From positions 6,922,001 through 6,986,000 of the forward strand of contig NC_092582.1 of NCBI RefSeq assembly GCF_037975245.1: DNA of 64,000 nt, in the 5' to 3' direction. The notes under the pieces are model-generated. The model did no database searches, was not told the DNA's origin, and worked only from the letters and a program-made list of their open reading frames with translations. This document shows positions 46,512 to 57,958 of the stretch, one piece after another (position 1 is the first letter of the stretch; each line of letters opens with the position of its first letter). Origin of the DNA: Apostichopus japonicus (Eukaryota; Echinodermata; Holothuroidea; Aspidochirotida; Stichopodidae). Position numbers and translations under genes: made by a program.

Positions 46512-46861
46512 CGCGGAGGGGGTGCAGCCCCTAATTCGCCATTACTAATGTAAAAGAGAGTTTTGACATAATTGGACCACCATGCTTTTTATACATCTAC
46601 ATGAGACATGTCGTTGTTTACATTAGCATCCCGCGGTATACTGCGCAATTTTAACGGACCGTACGGTACATGATGGCATGCGATGTAATAACCGATGCTT
46701 GCTTATATGATATCGACATTAACACGTTGAACGCGCGCTTCGCACCCGAAAATGTTATTTTTTCAGGCAAGTCGGACACTTTTGAGGCTTTTCATCCTGG
46801 AACGCCATTTTCATGCACACTGATATGGTGTGATATCTGCTGTTTGCGTTACAAATTCGAA

Positions 46862-47190
46862 CAGGCGCGTATAGCGAGGAATTTGCCAAGGGAGGGCGAA
46901 GCCTGTAGACAAATTATCTAAGCGTAGCGCCACCATAGGTTGGCGCGAAGTGTACAAGAAAATGTTGGCCGAAAATGCCTGCAGATCGCTGGAAATGGCA
47001 CTACCCAGGACCATTTGTTAGCGCGAACCGTACAAGCAAATTTTGGCCGAAAATGTCTCCCAGATCGCTGGAAATGACACTTCCCAGGCCTTGTAAGTTG
47101 CATCTAAGCACTTTCTATTTTGAAATTACTTAGCGATATCATTTAAAAAAATGCTGAATGGGGGGGGGGGGCGGTCGCCCCCATCCCAAA
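46862..47190 (+). mobile_element. MITE copy with internal duplication, 3' end lost
   Basis: Starts CAGGCGCGTATAGCGAGG and follows the 44375-44672 element (opposite orientation) through AATTTGCCAAGGGAGGGCGA, TTATCTAAGCGTAGCGCC, GATCGCTGGAAATGGCAC and CTTGTAAGTTGCATCTAAGC to the G-run/C-run hairpin at 47160-47185. The GCGCGAA...GATCGCTGGAAATG segment is present twice (about 46941-47001 and 47020-47080). The expected right terminus is missing. Confidence 0.7.
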
Positions 47191-47474
47191 ATGCGTCATG
47201 TTCCCCGACGACACGGTCGAGTTCGAGACCAGCCACAGTTGGTTCATAGCACAATTCTACACACGCGTTATGATAGACCATATATAGTATATATATATAT
47301 AGATCATTAGTGAGAGAGGAAAATGGAAACGTCAAAAAAATGGAGTTGTCGGTGTAAGGGGTAGGGTGAGGCACACTTTTACGAAATCATTGATCCGTCA
47401 CTGGCTACCCTTCAGCGCTGTAATGATGTCACTGTTCCTCTTTCTCTTCCCGGTGTCTTCGCGTTTTTCTTTTA

Positions 47475-47596
47475 CTCCCTCCTTTTCTCCTTCTTCTCTC
47501 TTTCTTCTTTTTCTTTTCCCTTCCTTCCTCTCCTCCTCCTCTTTTTCCCCTCTTTTTTCCTTTTTTCTTCTCTTTTTTTTCTCTCCTCTTTTTCTT
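47475..47596. repeat. Uninterrupted 122-nt homopyrimidine tract
   Basis: Every base on the plus strand from 47475 to 47596 is C or T. Such tracts can form intramolecular triplex (H-DNA) and stall replication. The complementary strand reads as Lys/Arg/Glu-rich ORFs, which are artefacts. The tract ends in the CCCGGGGGG...GGATACGCACCTG sequence that looks like a MITE terminus (47600-47643). Confidence 0.9.
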
Positions 47597-47699
47597 ACCC
47601 GGGGGGTGCGCGCCCCCAACGCCCCCCCTGGATACGCACCTGTTTATGTATAAGTTTGTTGAGCTTTTAGACTTTATTAAATAATGCATCAATGCTTCA

Positions 47700-49356
47700 A
47701 CATGTAGGCATTCACCGAGGAGCTGACGTCATCATTCACTTAACCTTAAAGAAGCGTTCTGGACATTTAACATTTTTTTATATGTGAATAGTTATATAGA
47801 TACATTACTATGCATTCAAACTGATCATTTTCTAAGCTAAGACATATCAAGATTAACATTCTGCCCAGGGTCGTCCTTTTATTGTGATAGACGTGATAGG
47901 ATGTGACACAGTTTAAAAGTAGCCCAGCAACAATGTACAGTTGGAAAGTAGCCCAGCAACCAATGTAGAGTTAGAAGAGAGTTTGTTATGATAATTCCGT
48001 CATAGTTTCTGACAATGCAGTATTAACGGGGTCATAAATGGTCTCACTTCCTGTCAGGTGCAACACACGGGAAACGGTTCTTCCTGTTTTCAACCATATC
48101 TGCAGTTTTCAGATGATCTAACTTGGTAAAAGTTCACCTTCCATTATTAGAACTATGTAACTGATAAATAGAACGGCGACTGCATAATAGGTTGCCTGGA
48201 TCTTCGCCTAATGAAGTAAACACAATCCCCAGAGTGCTTCCTGCTTCCGTGGAAATGGTTTCTTTTCCACTTTCTGAACTAAAACAATGTGCAAAACGTA
48301 TCAGAGAAGTTTCCGTTCGATGGTTTGCTTGTACTCTGCTGCAACACTTCATAACAGATCGACCTGAGTATCGAGAGTGAACATATCTGTTTCGTTATTG
48401 GAGAAAAAATAAGTAAGTTTGAAGAAAATTGCACCATATTTAAATGATAAAAGTATAATAGAGCATACGCTTTCTTCAATTTCATTTTTCGAGAGATTGG
48501 GAGACTTAAGTATAGAACAGTCGTATAGCACCTCGAAATTTATCCAAATCAAGGCAAACGTTGTTAAGAAATTAAGGTTTACACGCGGCTAATATCAAGA
48601 TTTTTTGGTTATCGTTGTGATGCCCAAAGCATCACTTAACAAACAATAGATGTGTATTGTAATAGCTTTAGGGGACACATATATTGTGTTCTTTTCCATT
48701 TGTAGAATATTAGGCTGTCTGACTATTTATCATCATTCCCTTTATCATGATAGTCCCTTTTGAAGCATGTTAAAAGTTTGAAATTATCTTGTTACTCCAA
48801 AACCAATGACTTACAGCCTCCTTAATGCAAGTGTTAACTTATTGTCTCGTTTGTTTTAAGTAATAACTAAATATTTTCTTGTCGTCAAATAAGCAAGAAA
48901 GCAGCGAAGAACCCTTGAACAATGTTCATGTTTTAGAACAACTCCCTTAAACAACAAGTTTCGTCCAAGATAGATATATTCCTAGATTTAAAAGTCGTTT
49001 AAGGGGGTTGTCATTTTGTAAATCTGTGATGTCAAAGAATACTTATATTATATAAACCAGAAACATTTTACTTTCTTGTTTCTTTCCTTTCATAATTTCA
49101 AGGTATGGAATGTTAACAGACTTGACATTGCAACCAAATACCATCATTAGTTCATGTTAAGAGATTCAATATTTTTTATTATTTAGTAACATGTCTTATA
49201 CAGAAAATTAAGATAATACAAAGACAGAAATACAAAAACAGATTTAAGCACATGTGGCTCGATGAAGTCATAGTTTGACTTGAGCAAGCTTTGAGCCTTG
49301 TGAAAAGTTTCAAGTCTGGGAAATGTCTCAAAATTCAACAAGCTAGTTAGATACGA
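47700..49356. other. Intergenic sequence, one weak exon-like stretch
   Basis: A frame open from an acceptor-like AATAG at 48190 to a TGA at 48378-48380 reads PGSSPNEVNTIPRVLPASV and then KRIREVSVRWFACTLLQHF. It has no ATG near its start. I do not recognise it and give it little weight. Nothing else is visible. Confidence 0.35.
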
Positions 49357-49364
49357 CGGATATC

Positions 49365-50267
49365 CATGGGCGTCAGCAGGTTTCAGAAAGTGAGGGGGAT
49401 ACTATACTATCTAAGCGGAGCGCCACCATTGGTTGGCGCGTAGCGTACCAGAAAATTTTGGGTACATAGGACCCCCTAGATCGCAGGAGACGGCCTTCCT
49501 GAGTCATTTTTAGTTACATCAGAACCAGATCTGTGAGGAGAAATTTTGTCTCACAAAACTAAATCCCGACAGAAAGTACTGGTAGAAAGATGCCGTTCTG
49601 ACACCAAGGGAGACGAATTACACAGCGTCCATCTCAAACGAAATATTGAAAAAGTGGCGCCGTCACCTCCGGGATGAGTGGAGTGGTATATATAATACAT
49701 GCATGTAGGTGCGAGACGTCAGTTGTTATGTGCCCAGGTACTTTAATAATAATAATCAGAAAAAGGCACCGCGCGCAGAGCGTGTGTAGCGCCTAGCCGG
49801 CACTCAACAATAAAGATCTACCATATCCGGCGAATACATGTAGCCTTAATTACTTAACCCCTACACCCCTATTCGTCCGTCCAGTCCAAGGGACTGGAGG
49901 TAGTGATATGAACATAGTAACTCATCACCATCTACCTGTATGGCTTACCTAATCCCTTGGAACCCATACAAACAACATGTGTGCAAGATTCAATACACTT
50001 TCGAATGGTCTCCCCCCCCCCCCGAACGAATTAAATGGGCAGATTTAGGATATTGGGAGAATGGGAGATAAATGACGGTGCAAGTGATAGATAGCAGGGG
50101 CCCAGGGAGTCCAGATTTCTTGACCTTAAATAGAAAATCGCGCATATGCATGTGATTTTTTTTAATAACTACTCTGAAAAGTGGGCGGGACAAATGATAT
50201 GATATCCCCTCCACTTTTGAAAGTGGGGGGGAGATGTCCCCCCGTCCCCCACCTGTTGACGCCCATG
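49365..50267 (+). mobile_element. hAT-type element, 903 bp, perfect 8-bp target-site duplication
   Basis: Left end CATGGGCGTCAGCAGGT; reverse complement of the right end CATGGGCGTCAACAGGT, one mismatch in 17. CGGATATC flanks both sides exactly (49357-49364 and 50268-50275). The shared block starts at 49406 (ACTATCTAAGCGGAGCGCC, TTGGCGCGTAGCGTACCAG, TAGATCGCAGGAGACGGCC). The remaining 700 bp is unrelated to the shorter elements and encodes no recognisable protein. Confidence 0.88.
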
Positions 50268-50275
50268 CGGATATC

Positions 50276-51086
50276 TTTACCTCATAGACCAAGAAAGATG
50301 GCTGGGTTTGTCTCCTTTAAAAGAACGTGTGCCTTTGCGCATATAAAAATATAATTCGATATGTTGTAGGTAAAGAAAAAACTGCTATGAGACCAGGTTG
50401 AATTTCTACACAATTTTTAATTTGAGAAATAACCTTTTAATTGTCTGAGGCTAATTAATTAAATGTCTGCACTAATTAGTCTAATACACATGCCACTAGG
50501 CGAGTCTTCCTCAAATGGAACACTTACTCAGCCCAGGTAAAGAATGGCTTGATACTTTATTTACATTTAGTCAGTTCAGTCCTGTACTATAGCTGAGGAG
50601 CCTATAGGTAATCATCAATTTATTATTTGTTATTACCCTTTGCAAAGGGAGTGACACTATTCGTTAAACCTTGCAAGGTTTTCTAGGCCACTTCCTTACT
50701 GGTTGTGATTACATTTATGTTAGTACCTATTTAATTTTGTTCTTGTTTATTGAGGCGAAACATATAAATGAAATGAACTGAAATTTAGCCTTTAAGAGAA
50801 AAACCAGACATAAACTATATTTTATAGCCGAATATTTTGAAATCCGGAATATCTACAGAAATGTATTTAGCAACCATATTTTCCTCCTTCATTTCTGTGA
50901 TATGACACATCAAGCCTCAAATGATGTCTAAAGTCAACTTTTAAAACTTCCATTATAACACACATTTTTAACATGAATACCAGCGTCGGGTGTTGCGTGA
51001 ATTAAGGATTATTGTCAATATAACCATGACTAAATTTCTAATATCATTCCAACTGTAATTATTTTGAAAACTTGTTTTAGGTCACG
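50276..51086. other. Upstream region of the SOUL-domain gene
   Basis: No promoter motif is defended. A TTGTTTTAG|GTCACG acceptor ends 6 bases before the start codon, so at least one untranslated 5' exon probably lies further upstream; I could not identify it. Confidence 0.4.
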
Positions 51087-53469
51087 ATGCGATTCTTCTT
51101 GGTGGCTATCATAGCCACCGTTTCTGTATTGATGTCAGAAGCCAGATATGACAGGTATCGCGAAGACCGAACGAGGGATTTGCCGCAGACCTATGAGCAC
51201 AGAGATCGTGGCCACCGCGGACCACATGAACGTGGCCACCATGGACCACATCATCGTGACCACCATGGATCACATGAGCGTGGCCACCATGGATCACATG
51301 AGCGTGGCCACCATGGTCGTCATCATGATAGCCACGATCGTCATCACCATAGGGACCATCGCCACCACCGTCCTGATCCCCGTCGTGAACATCATAGTTC
51401 GTGGCGTGATCTTGGAAGAGCCTACAGTGACCGTTTTGGTAGATATGGTTACTACAACTATGAAAGAGCCATGAGGCCTTCTTCTGGTTTTTTAGATTCC
51501 CTCCGAAATCGATATGAATCAACCCATCGAAGGGGAGGTTATAATAGCAGGAGCAGCAGTAGCAGCAGCAGTGAAGAGGACCGCTATGACAGAAAGAAAT
51601 GTAACAGGCAGACGGAGCAGCCATCTTACACCGTTCAGTGTGTATCGCCAGACGGATATGAAGTTCGTGAATACGAGGAAGCTATGTGGGTTACAACCAT
51701 TGTTAATACAACATCGTACGAAGAGGGAGGAAGAATTGGTTTTAGGAGATTGTTTTCTTACATTTCTGGAGATAACAGCCAAAGTAAGTGAACGTTAAGA
51801 CAATATCATCATGTACTATTTGCTAATTTTGTTTTGTTTTGTGTTGTTTGGATCCCTGGGAAACCTCATGAGACCCTTTGTAATGAGTGTTTACATTTAT
51901 TGGAACGGAACGCACAACTCTCCAGCGTTCAAGTTTCATTTTCATCGCAGTTTGTTAAGTCAATATTTTTTACTGTGTGCTTCGGGAGAGGTGACGGGTA
52001 AGATCATAATCGTGTCAGATTTAACTGTATTTGAGGTGATGTCAGTATCTGTTTACATTTTTGGTGACCTGTAAACAAGCGAGATTACGGTTGGGGTTTT
52101 GATATTATGTGAGAGAGATTAGAGCTTAAAGGGCCCATACCGAGCTTCGGTTTAACATTTTACTGCGGATTTATGCAATCGCTTATAAATGCTCACTCGT
52201 TGCTTTCAGATGTGAGAATTAAGATGACAAAGCCGGTAAGAAAGCGTATTCTCCGTGAAGAAGTTGGCGAATCTGGTTACCAGAACAATCTATACTCAGT
52301 CTCATTTTTCGTGCCACCAAAGTTCTTCAATAACACGCCGGAACCATTAAACAACGAGGTTTGTTCAACACAATACTTTTTTTCCTGTTCCATCAAATAT
52401 TTAGGCAAATAAATATTTACATATTTTCAGGGAGGGTTAGGAGTAGTGGGATGGGTAGGAGGGGTAGGAGAGGTCGGAATGGCTTTTGAAAAGCCCATAC
52501 AGATCAAAGCATGAAAAACTTTAACCCTTAAAAATGGAAAAAACAAAACAAAAAAACAATGGACATTACGTTGAACAATAGTGCTGTGAGTGGTACTCGA
52601 TTGAATAAGCAAAACAAATGAGGCCTTTTGAATAAAGTTGAAGTAGAGCAACTTTTCACTCAGTATTTCAAGAGGTGCATGTTGATAACAATGGAAACAA
52701 CAATTTTTTACAACTATTTTCCCCTTGGCTAGGTTATCCTGTATTTAAACTCTTTTAAAGTTTATTTAAGATGTATTTATATGAACTAGACCTTCCTCGT
52801 TATACTTGGTATTTACCACAAGCAGGGGTCGTCCGTCTGAGGCGTTTCATTCCTGTTTTCCCTCATATTTGTAGACATTCATCGAATTGGAGTCGTCATA
52901 TGTGTACGCATTCAACTTCAGCGGTTGGGCATATGAAAGTAGAATTACAGAAATGTACAATAACCTGAGTGACTTCCTGCAGGAGACCGATCAGCCAATG
53001 GTTGCGAGTGAATTCTCTGTACAAGGTTACGATAGGTTAGTATAAACACTTCCTGTATACATAATTACTGTTGGTGTACAACTAATAGGAATATCTTGAG
53101 ATCATATTAAACCACTGCTTACAGTGTCCAGATTACATTTTACATTTCAAGATCATGCAAGCAACGAAGTTCACCAATTACAGCGGATGAGTTACTTAGT
53201 CTAGTTACTCCATGACAGATTAGAGATAGATCTCGTTCAGAGTGTCAAAGCTATTCCTGCATAGAAGTTTCACCTAAAATAATAATTTGTCAATGTATAC
53301 CGCTATGGTAGTATGTTTCACGTTCATACAAGTAAACGCTTTCTAGTGAATTAGACTCGAATGAACAAAAGTGAAAGAATAATGAAAATTATTTAAAGTA
53401 ATCTGGACCATGTTAAAGGTTGGTTTCAATTGATGTGTGATTGATCCTGTAAGTCACTTAAAAAAAACA

Positions 53470-53510
<41 letters not shown>

Positions 53511-56500
53511 TGCTATGATTTAGACGTGCTTACTTTATGACGACATACCTTGAAATGAATCACATGAATGGATGACAGCTTTAATGCTTCTTTCTGACTG
53601 ATTTCTCCTCAAGATCAGTTAAACTTTACAAATTGAGTACTTTCCTATTTAAGCATATTTATTTATTTTTTCTATATAGTCCACGTACTTCTTCTGGTCG
53701 TCATAATGAAATCTTGATTCCTGTCGATTCCGATTTTGGGGAACCAACCTGTGGACCATTAACAACGGAACAACCAACCATGTTACCACCAAATGGCATT
53801 ACACAATGCTTAAGTACGTTGTACCGGAAACTGAAATAATTTCGTTTTTTCATCTTCCCTAGCATGAAGAAGAAAACTTACCTGATAAATTATACTTCAA
53901 TGAACAATGGCTAATTATGAATAGCCTGAAATCATTATGAAAGTATTCTACATTAGATCTTACTCAGTCAAGGCTGAACAACAGCAACGTACTGTGTATG
54001 TGACTAAGATCCCCACCTCCCCCCGCCCCCCCCCCCAATGTGATCTGTTGTTCAAATACTACCAACCTGTATTTGTTACACCAAGCTCAGATGTTCTTGT
54101 AGTTCAGTGTGGTGTGACATGTATTACATTCCTTCTGAAAAATTCCTTGGTCATCAAATGGCATATAAACAATAATAATAGAAATTCAAATAAGAAACAG
54201 TTTCGTTTCCATCATTCAACTTGTTAAACAATATGTAACTATTTTGCACTTACTATAATAATATTAATGTTCGTTTTTTATTCAATACAATCTTTAAATT
54301 TCGAGCATTTGTTTTTTGACTGCAGGAAACGAGTGTCCAACTTACACAGAGCGATCGTCACTCTCCGATAGAATTGTCATCCGGGAGGTTTCTGCAGGGG
54401 TGTATGCTACAAAACGATCGACCACATGCAACATGTCTGCTGTCATGGATGAAACATATATGCCTCTTCGAAACTACTTTTTAGGTATAAGTTTCTTTAC
54501 ACGGCTCCTCCAGTTCTCTGCAACTTGTCTTCATGCTATCCTCAAAAACCTTTATATATATTACACTCAGAAATATCAAAGGAAAAAGTAGAGTAACTAA
54601 ACGTCCATTAAGGGAATTTTACTATACTTCATCAGCATTCCAAAACGTCAGAAGAGTGTTGTCCTTAGAAACCGAGCGTTTCACTCTGCAGAGAAATTAT
54701 AGCAATACTATCAATGGTCATTGTGCTGCTGATCACTGTTATTACGGATTATCTCATCACAAACAGTCAGGTTTGGTTATTTTACAGGCCCGTAGCCGGG
54801 TATTTCGAATGAGGGGATGGGGTACCAACAACTTAAGGGGAGGGGGCGGGTGGGGCACGATATTTGTTTCCTGTTCAGTGAATTACAAAAATCGCAGTGG
54901 TGATATTCCATTATGAAAAAAATCGCAATGCACAATGTGTCTTCTTCATATATGAAGAGCTATAAATTCTACTATGTTATAAATCAGCAATCCTATAATA
55001 TAGCAGATTGTAGTTAATCAATATTCTGACACAGATGTCCACATACTATAGTCTGGTTATGCAGCTCTCTCTGTTAATGTATTTAAATGTCTCTTTTATA
55101 TGTTAGGTTCTAACTCGGAGCGACTGAAAATTCCAACCACAGTTCCTATTCTACAATTGGGTGTTAGACCAGAGAGGGTTTCTGCCAGCTGCAATTTCAC
55201 CTACCAAACTTCCTTCTACATTCCAGAAAGATATCAAAAGGCTCCGCCTACCCCGGATGACGTAATAATAACATTTCGTGATTATTTTACATACTCTTTA
55301 AGTCTCTTTATAACTGCATTATCATCTCAATGCACTAGTAAGCAGGAATCTTTCTCAAACACTAGGCACGACGGGGAAATACTAGATACAATACAATCGC
55401 ATACAAACAAGTTTGGTTACATTGTTATTTTCTTATGCAAATGAACTCGAAATTAAAGGTAACATTAATTCGCTTTACCCAATACGGAAGTCACATGTAA
55501 TTGCAAACTTGACTCACAGAATTTCTTTAATATTTGAAATTTAAGGAATTGATATAAATGTTCTCAACTCTTTTCTTTTCTTGTTTAAGGAAACCGTGTT
55601 CATTTCTTCTGCTGACGCAATGTCGTATTATGTTTTGACTTTCGAGGAGAACCCGACACCAAACATAGCTTTCTCCAAATATACCGAGCTTGCAACCTTC
55701 CTACGAGAGAGTGACCTTTGTTTCTTCCCTGGGAACTTCCAGCTAGCCTGTAAGTATGACAGCGAAACACCTATACACTCAAGAAAAAGGCTGGGGCAGG
55801 GCAATGATTCTTTTCCGGTCCATCAGTGGATACTTTTATGGTCACCCTTTCAAATCATATGGTGAACGTCGCCCTCACATCTCCACAGGCGACGTGCAGT
55901 GTGAATCCTAGAACATTGGTCACCAGAATAGAAGGTTTTAAGAAACTTGTTGTGGTGAACATTCTGTTCATACCTGTCATTGCGAAGAAAATAAAACTAT
56001 ACAGCTGCGAGGGTTTGAAGAAAGAAGATTAATGGTTCTAACCTTATGATTATATACTTTTGAACAACTCTTACCTATGAAATACAGCATAATAATACAT
56101 TTTTAAATTTGTGGAATTTATTTTAATTTCATGAGATTAGTACACACTGCAAGTTTAGAAGCATTCGAACAATGACCGTTTTCAAAACGACGTTTCATCT
56201 AGCAATGGAGTTTAAATTAGTGTGAGCCATGAACGTATATTTATCCCTTCTAAGTTGTTCTTTTTTTTCTTCCTGCAGTCTATGATGCACCATGGCGCCC
56301 TCTTCCTCATCGTTATGAAGTGTGGATTCCATTGGCTAAAACATGTGGGAATGACGTCATGAATGGGTCTATTGAGATACTTTACCCTCTAACAGAAGAT
56401 GAAAATCTCATTATGCCGTAAGTAAACAGTAACAATTAAGTAAAATCTAAGAACAATGTCCGGACCTAACAAGTCAATGTATTCTTTGGATGTACTTTTG

Positions 56501-57514
56501 AGAGGTCTGTGTTCGAATGACCTATGAAACAGTTTTCATTGACGTCGATTTACTTCTCAAAGTGGAGGAGAGGGGGCGGTTGTATCTGATATGGAATCCG
56601 TGCGAGACATCCTTGGAGAAGAGTCTAGGAACAATCGGGTAAATAAAGTCGGCGGGCAAGTTATCTGCGTTCACCAGAAGGCAAATTGAAAACCGTCTAA
56701 AGAGTATTGAAACGGAATACCTACACCAGTGTGCGGACGCTTTTAATTGTTGGTGTGGTTGTAAATTTATTAGGTCTTTGAGAAAACCCAAAAGTTTCTT
56801 TACTGACCATGCCCAATAAGGTATTAATTAATAAGACAACAAAGGATGTGGAGACGAAAATGCACAATCGTAGACGTGTATATGGGTTACTTTCATTAAT
56901 AATCTTCATGGTGTATACACAATGAAGATTTACGTGTCGTACTAAGCCATTGTGGACACTTTACTATAGTAAATTTACCATTACAGGTTTTTGAAATATA
57001 TATCATGTATTTATAGCCTAACTATACACTGACTTATGTTCGTTAGTTTGGGTTATTTGTACGATCACATCGATTGTAAAATATAATGTATGAAATTTCA
57101 ATCTAACTTTCCAATGTAACTACTATAATTGAATTTTCTATATTACGTTATAACGGATCCTGTTTAATTCATTCCGGTTAATCAAACTTATACACAGTTT
57201 ATGAGAAGAAAAGAATCACCCGCTATTAGTTAATATATTGTAGTTATTTTATAAATCTAGTTAACCTAGTTAAGAGGGTAAAATGTTTAGCGAAATATTA
57301 AACAATTTAGACTTAATTTTTTAAGCAAAGCACTAAATCAAGGAGACAATACACCTATTTACGCTATTATTAGTGAATGTTTCAATGTATATACTATAAC
57401 CTATTATCAGGGAATGTTGCAATGCTTTTTTTCTCGTATGATATACATATCTATGTTATCATCCTAATACTCTTATTTTCTTCCAGGGCACTGAACGGCG
57501 ATCCAACTGTGTAG
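51087..57514 (+). CDS. Secreted histidine-rich protein with two tandem SOUL/HEBP domains, nine coding exons
   Basis: Coding exons: 51087-51783, 52210-52358, 52875-53035, 53680-53813, 54326-54484, 55107-55261, 55590-55749, 56279-56417, 57487-57514. All introns are GT-AG and the frame is continuous: 1782 nt, 593 residues. Residues 1-19 form a signal peptide (FFLVAIIATVSVLMSEA). Residues 38-103 contain 26 histidines. A run of seven Ser followed by EED lies at 156-164. SOUL domain 1 (about 181-373) has YEVREYEEAMWVTTIV, GFRRLFSYISGDN, IKMTKPV and YSVSFFVPPKF, the family hallmarks. SOUL domain 2 (about 384-585) has IVIREVSAGVYATK, LRNYFLGSNSERLKIPTTVP, YQTSFYIPERYQKAPPTP and HRYEVWIPL. The family (HEBP1, HEBP2/SOUL) binds heme and porphyrins; most members have one domain and are cytosolic. 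Heme binding here is inferred. The last exon adds only nine residues. Confidence 0.92.
51219..51314 (+). repeat. 24-bp coding repeat for the His-rich octapeptide
   Basis: Four consecutive 24-bp units encode G-[P/S]-H-[E/H]-R-[G/D]-H-H (residues 45-76): GPHERGHH, GPHHRDHH, GSHERGHH, GSHERGHH. It is followed by looser His-Arg-Asp sequence. The length divisible by three keeps the alternative frames open, including a 171-residue minus-strand shadow ORF. Confidence 0.9.
53472..53504. repeat. (TA)n microsatellite in SOUL gene intron 3
   Basis: Pure TA alternation of about 33 bp. Confidence 0.95.
54785..54860 (+). mobile_element. Solo MITE terminus in SOUL gene intron 5
   Basis: CAGGCCCGTAGCCGGG followed by a G-rich run resembles the CAGGCGCGTAGCC ends of the 44-47 kb elements. 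I found no matching right end in the intron, so it is a truncated copy or a chance match. Confidence 0.35.
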
Positions 57515-57952
57515 TCCACACAAATCACGTGACGAAACCTCGACGTAATCGTTTCGGTGATCAGTAGGAATAGTGACAATGCATAAAATATTGTACTTCG
57601 AATTTTACTATGCCATTTTTATAAGCAACATGAATATTGTAGCTAATGTAATAGATCTGTATAGCCTTTTATAAAAACATTTTACAGATGCATCCGTTTA
57701 AGGTGAAGGGTTCATTTACCATCCCCTTCGTTCGGTTGAATTTTAAATGAGGTGTTTGTCTCACTATAGGCGATATGCTTGAGATTCATACAGTGCAGCT
57801 AGAGAGATATCGTCAGAGGTTTGTATTTTTTTTCTGTAGGAAACACGAATACATGGTTTGTGAGATGTATCTACTCAGCCTTCTTCTCAATCGCACTCTA
57901 CATTCTATCACGTCAAGCAAAGAAACCCGTGTTTTGTTTGTAACACAGTTGA

Positions 57953-57958
57953 AATAAA
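57953..57958 (+). terminator. Candidate polyadenylation signal of the SOUL gene
   Basis: AATAAA 440 bp after the stop codon; the only canonical hexamer seen close downstream. Confidence 0.5.

Noticed and set aside
45473-47643. A single 2.2-kb element with ends CAGGCGCGTATCCAGG and CAGGTGCGTATCCAGG
   Set aside because: The ends match, but the flanks (ATACATAT and TTTATGTA) are not a duplication and other elements lie between; pairing is not supported.
47398-47692. Lys/Arg/Glu-rich minus-strand ORFs and Phe/Ser/Pro-rich plus-strand ORF
   Set aside because: They translate the homopyrimidine tract.
48192-48380. 62-codon plus-strand frame with protein-like composition
   Set aside because: Lacks an ATG near its start and partner exons, and is not recognised; kept only as a remark.
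51109-51624. 171-residue minus-strand Gly-His-Asp ORF and two plus-strand alternative-frame ORFs
   Set aside because: Shadows of the His-rich coding exon, kept open by the 24-bp periodicity.
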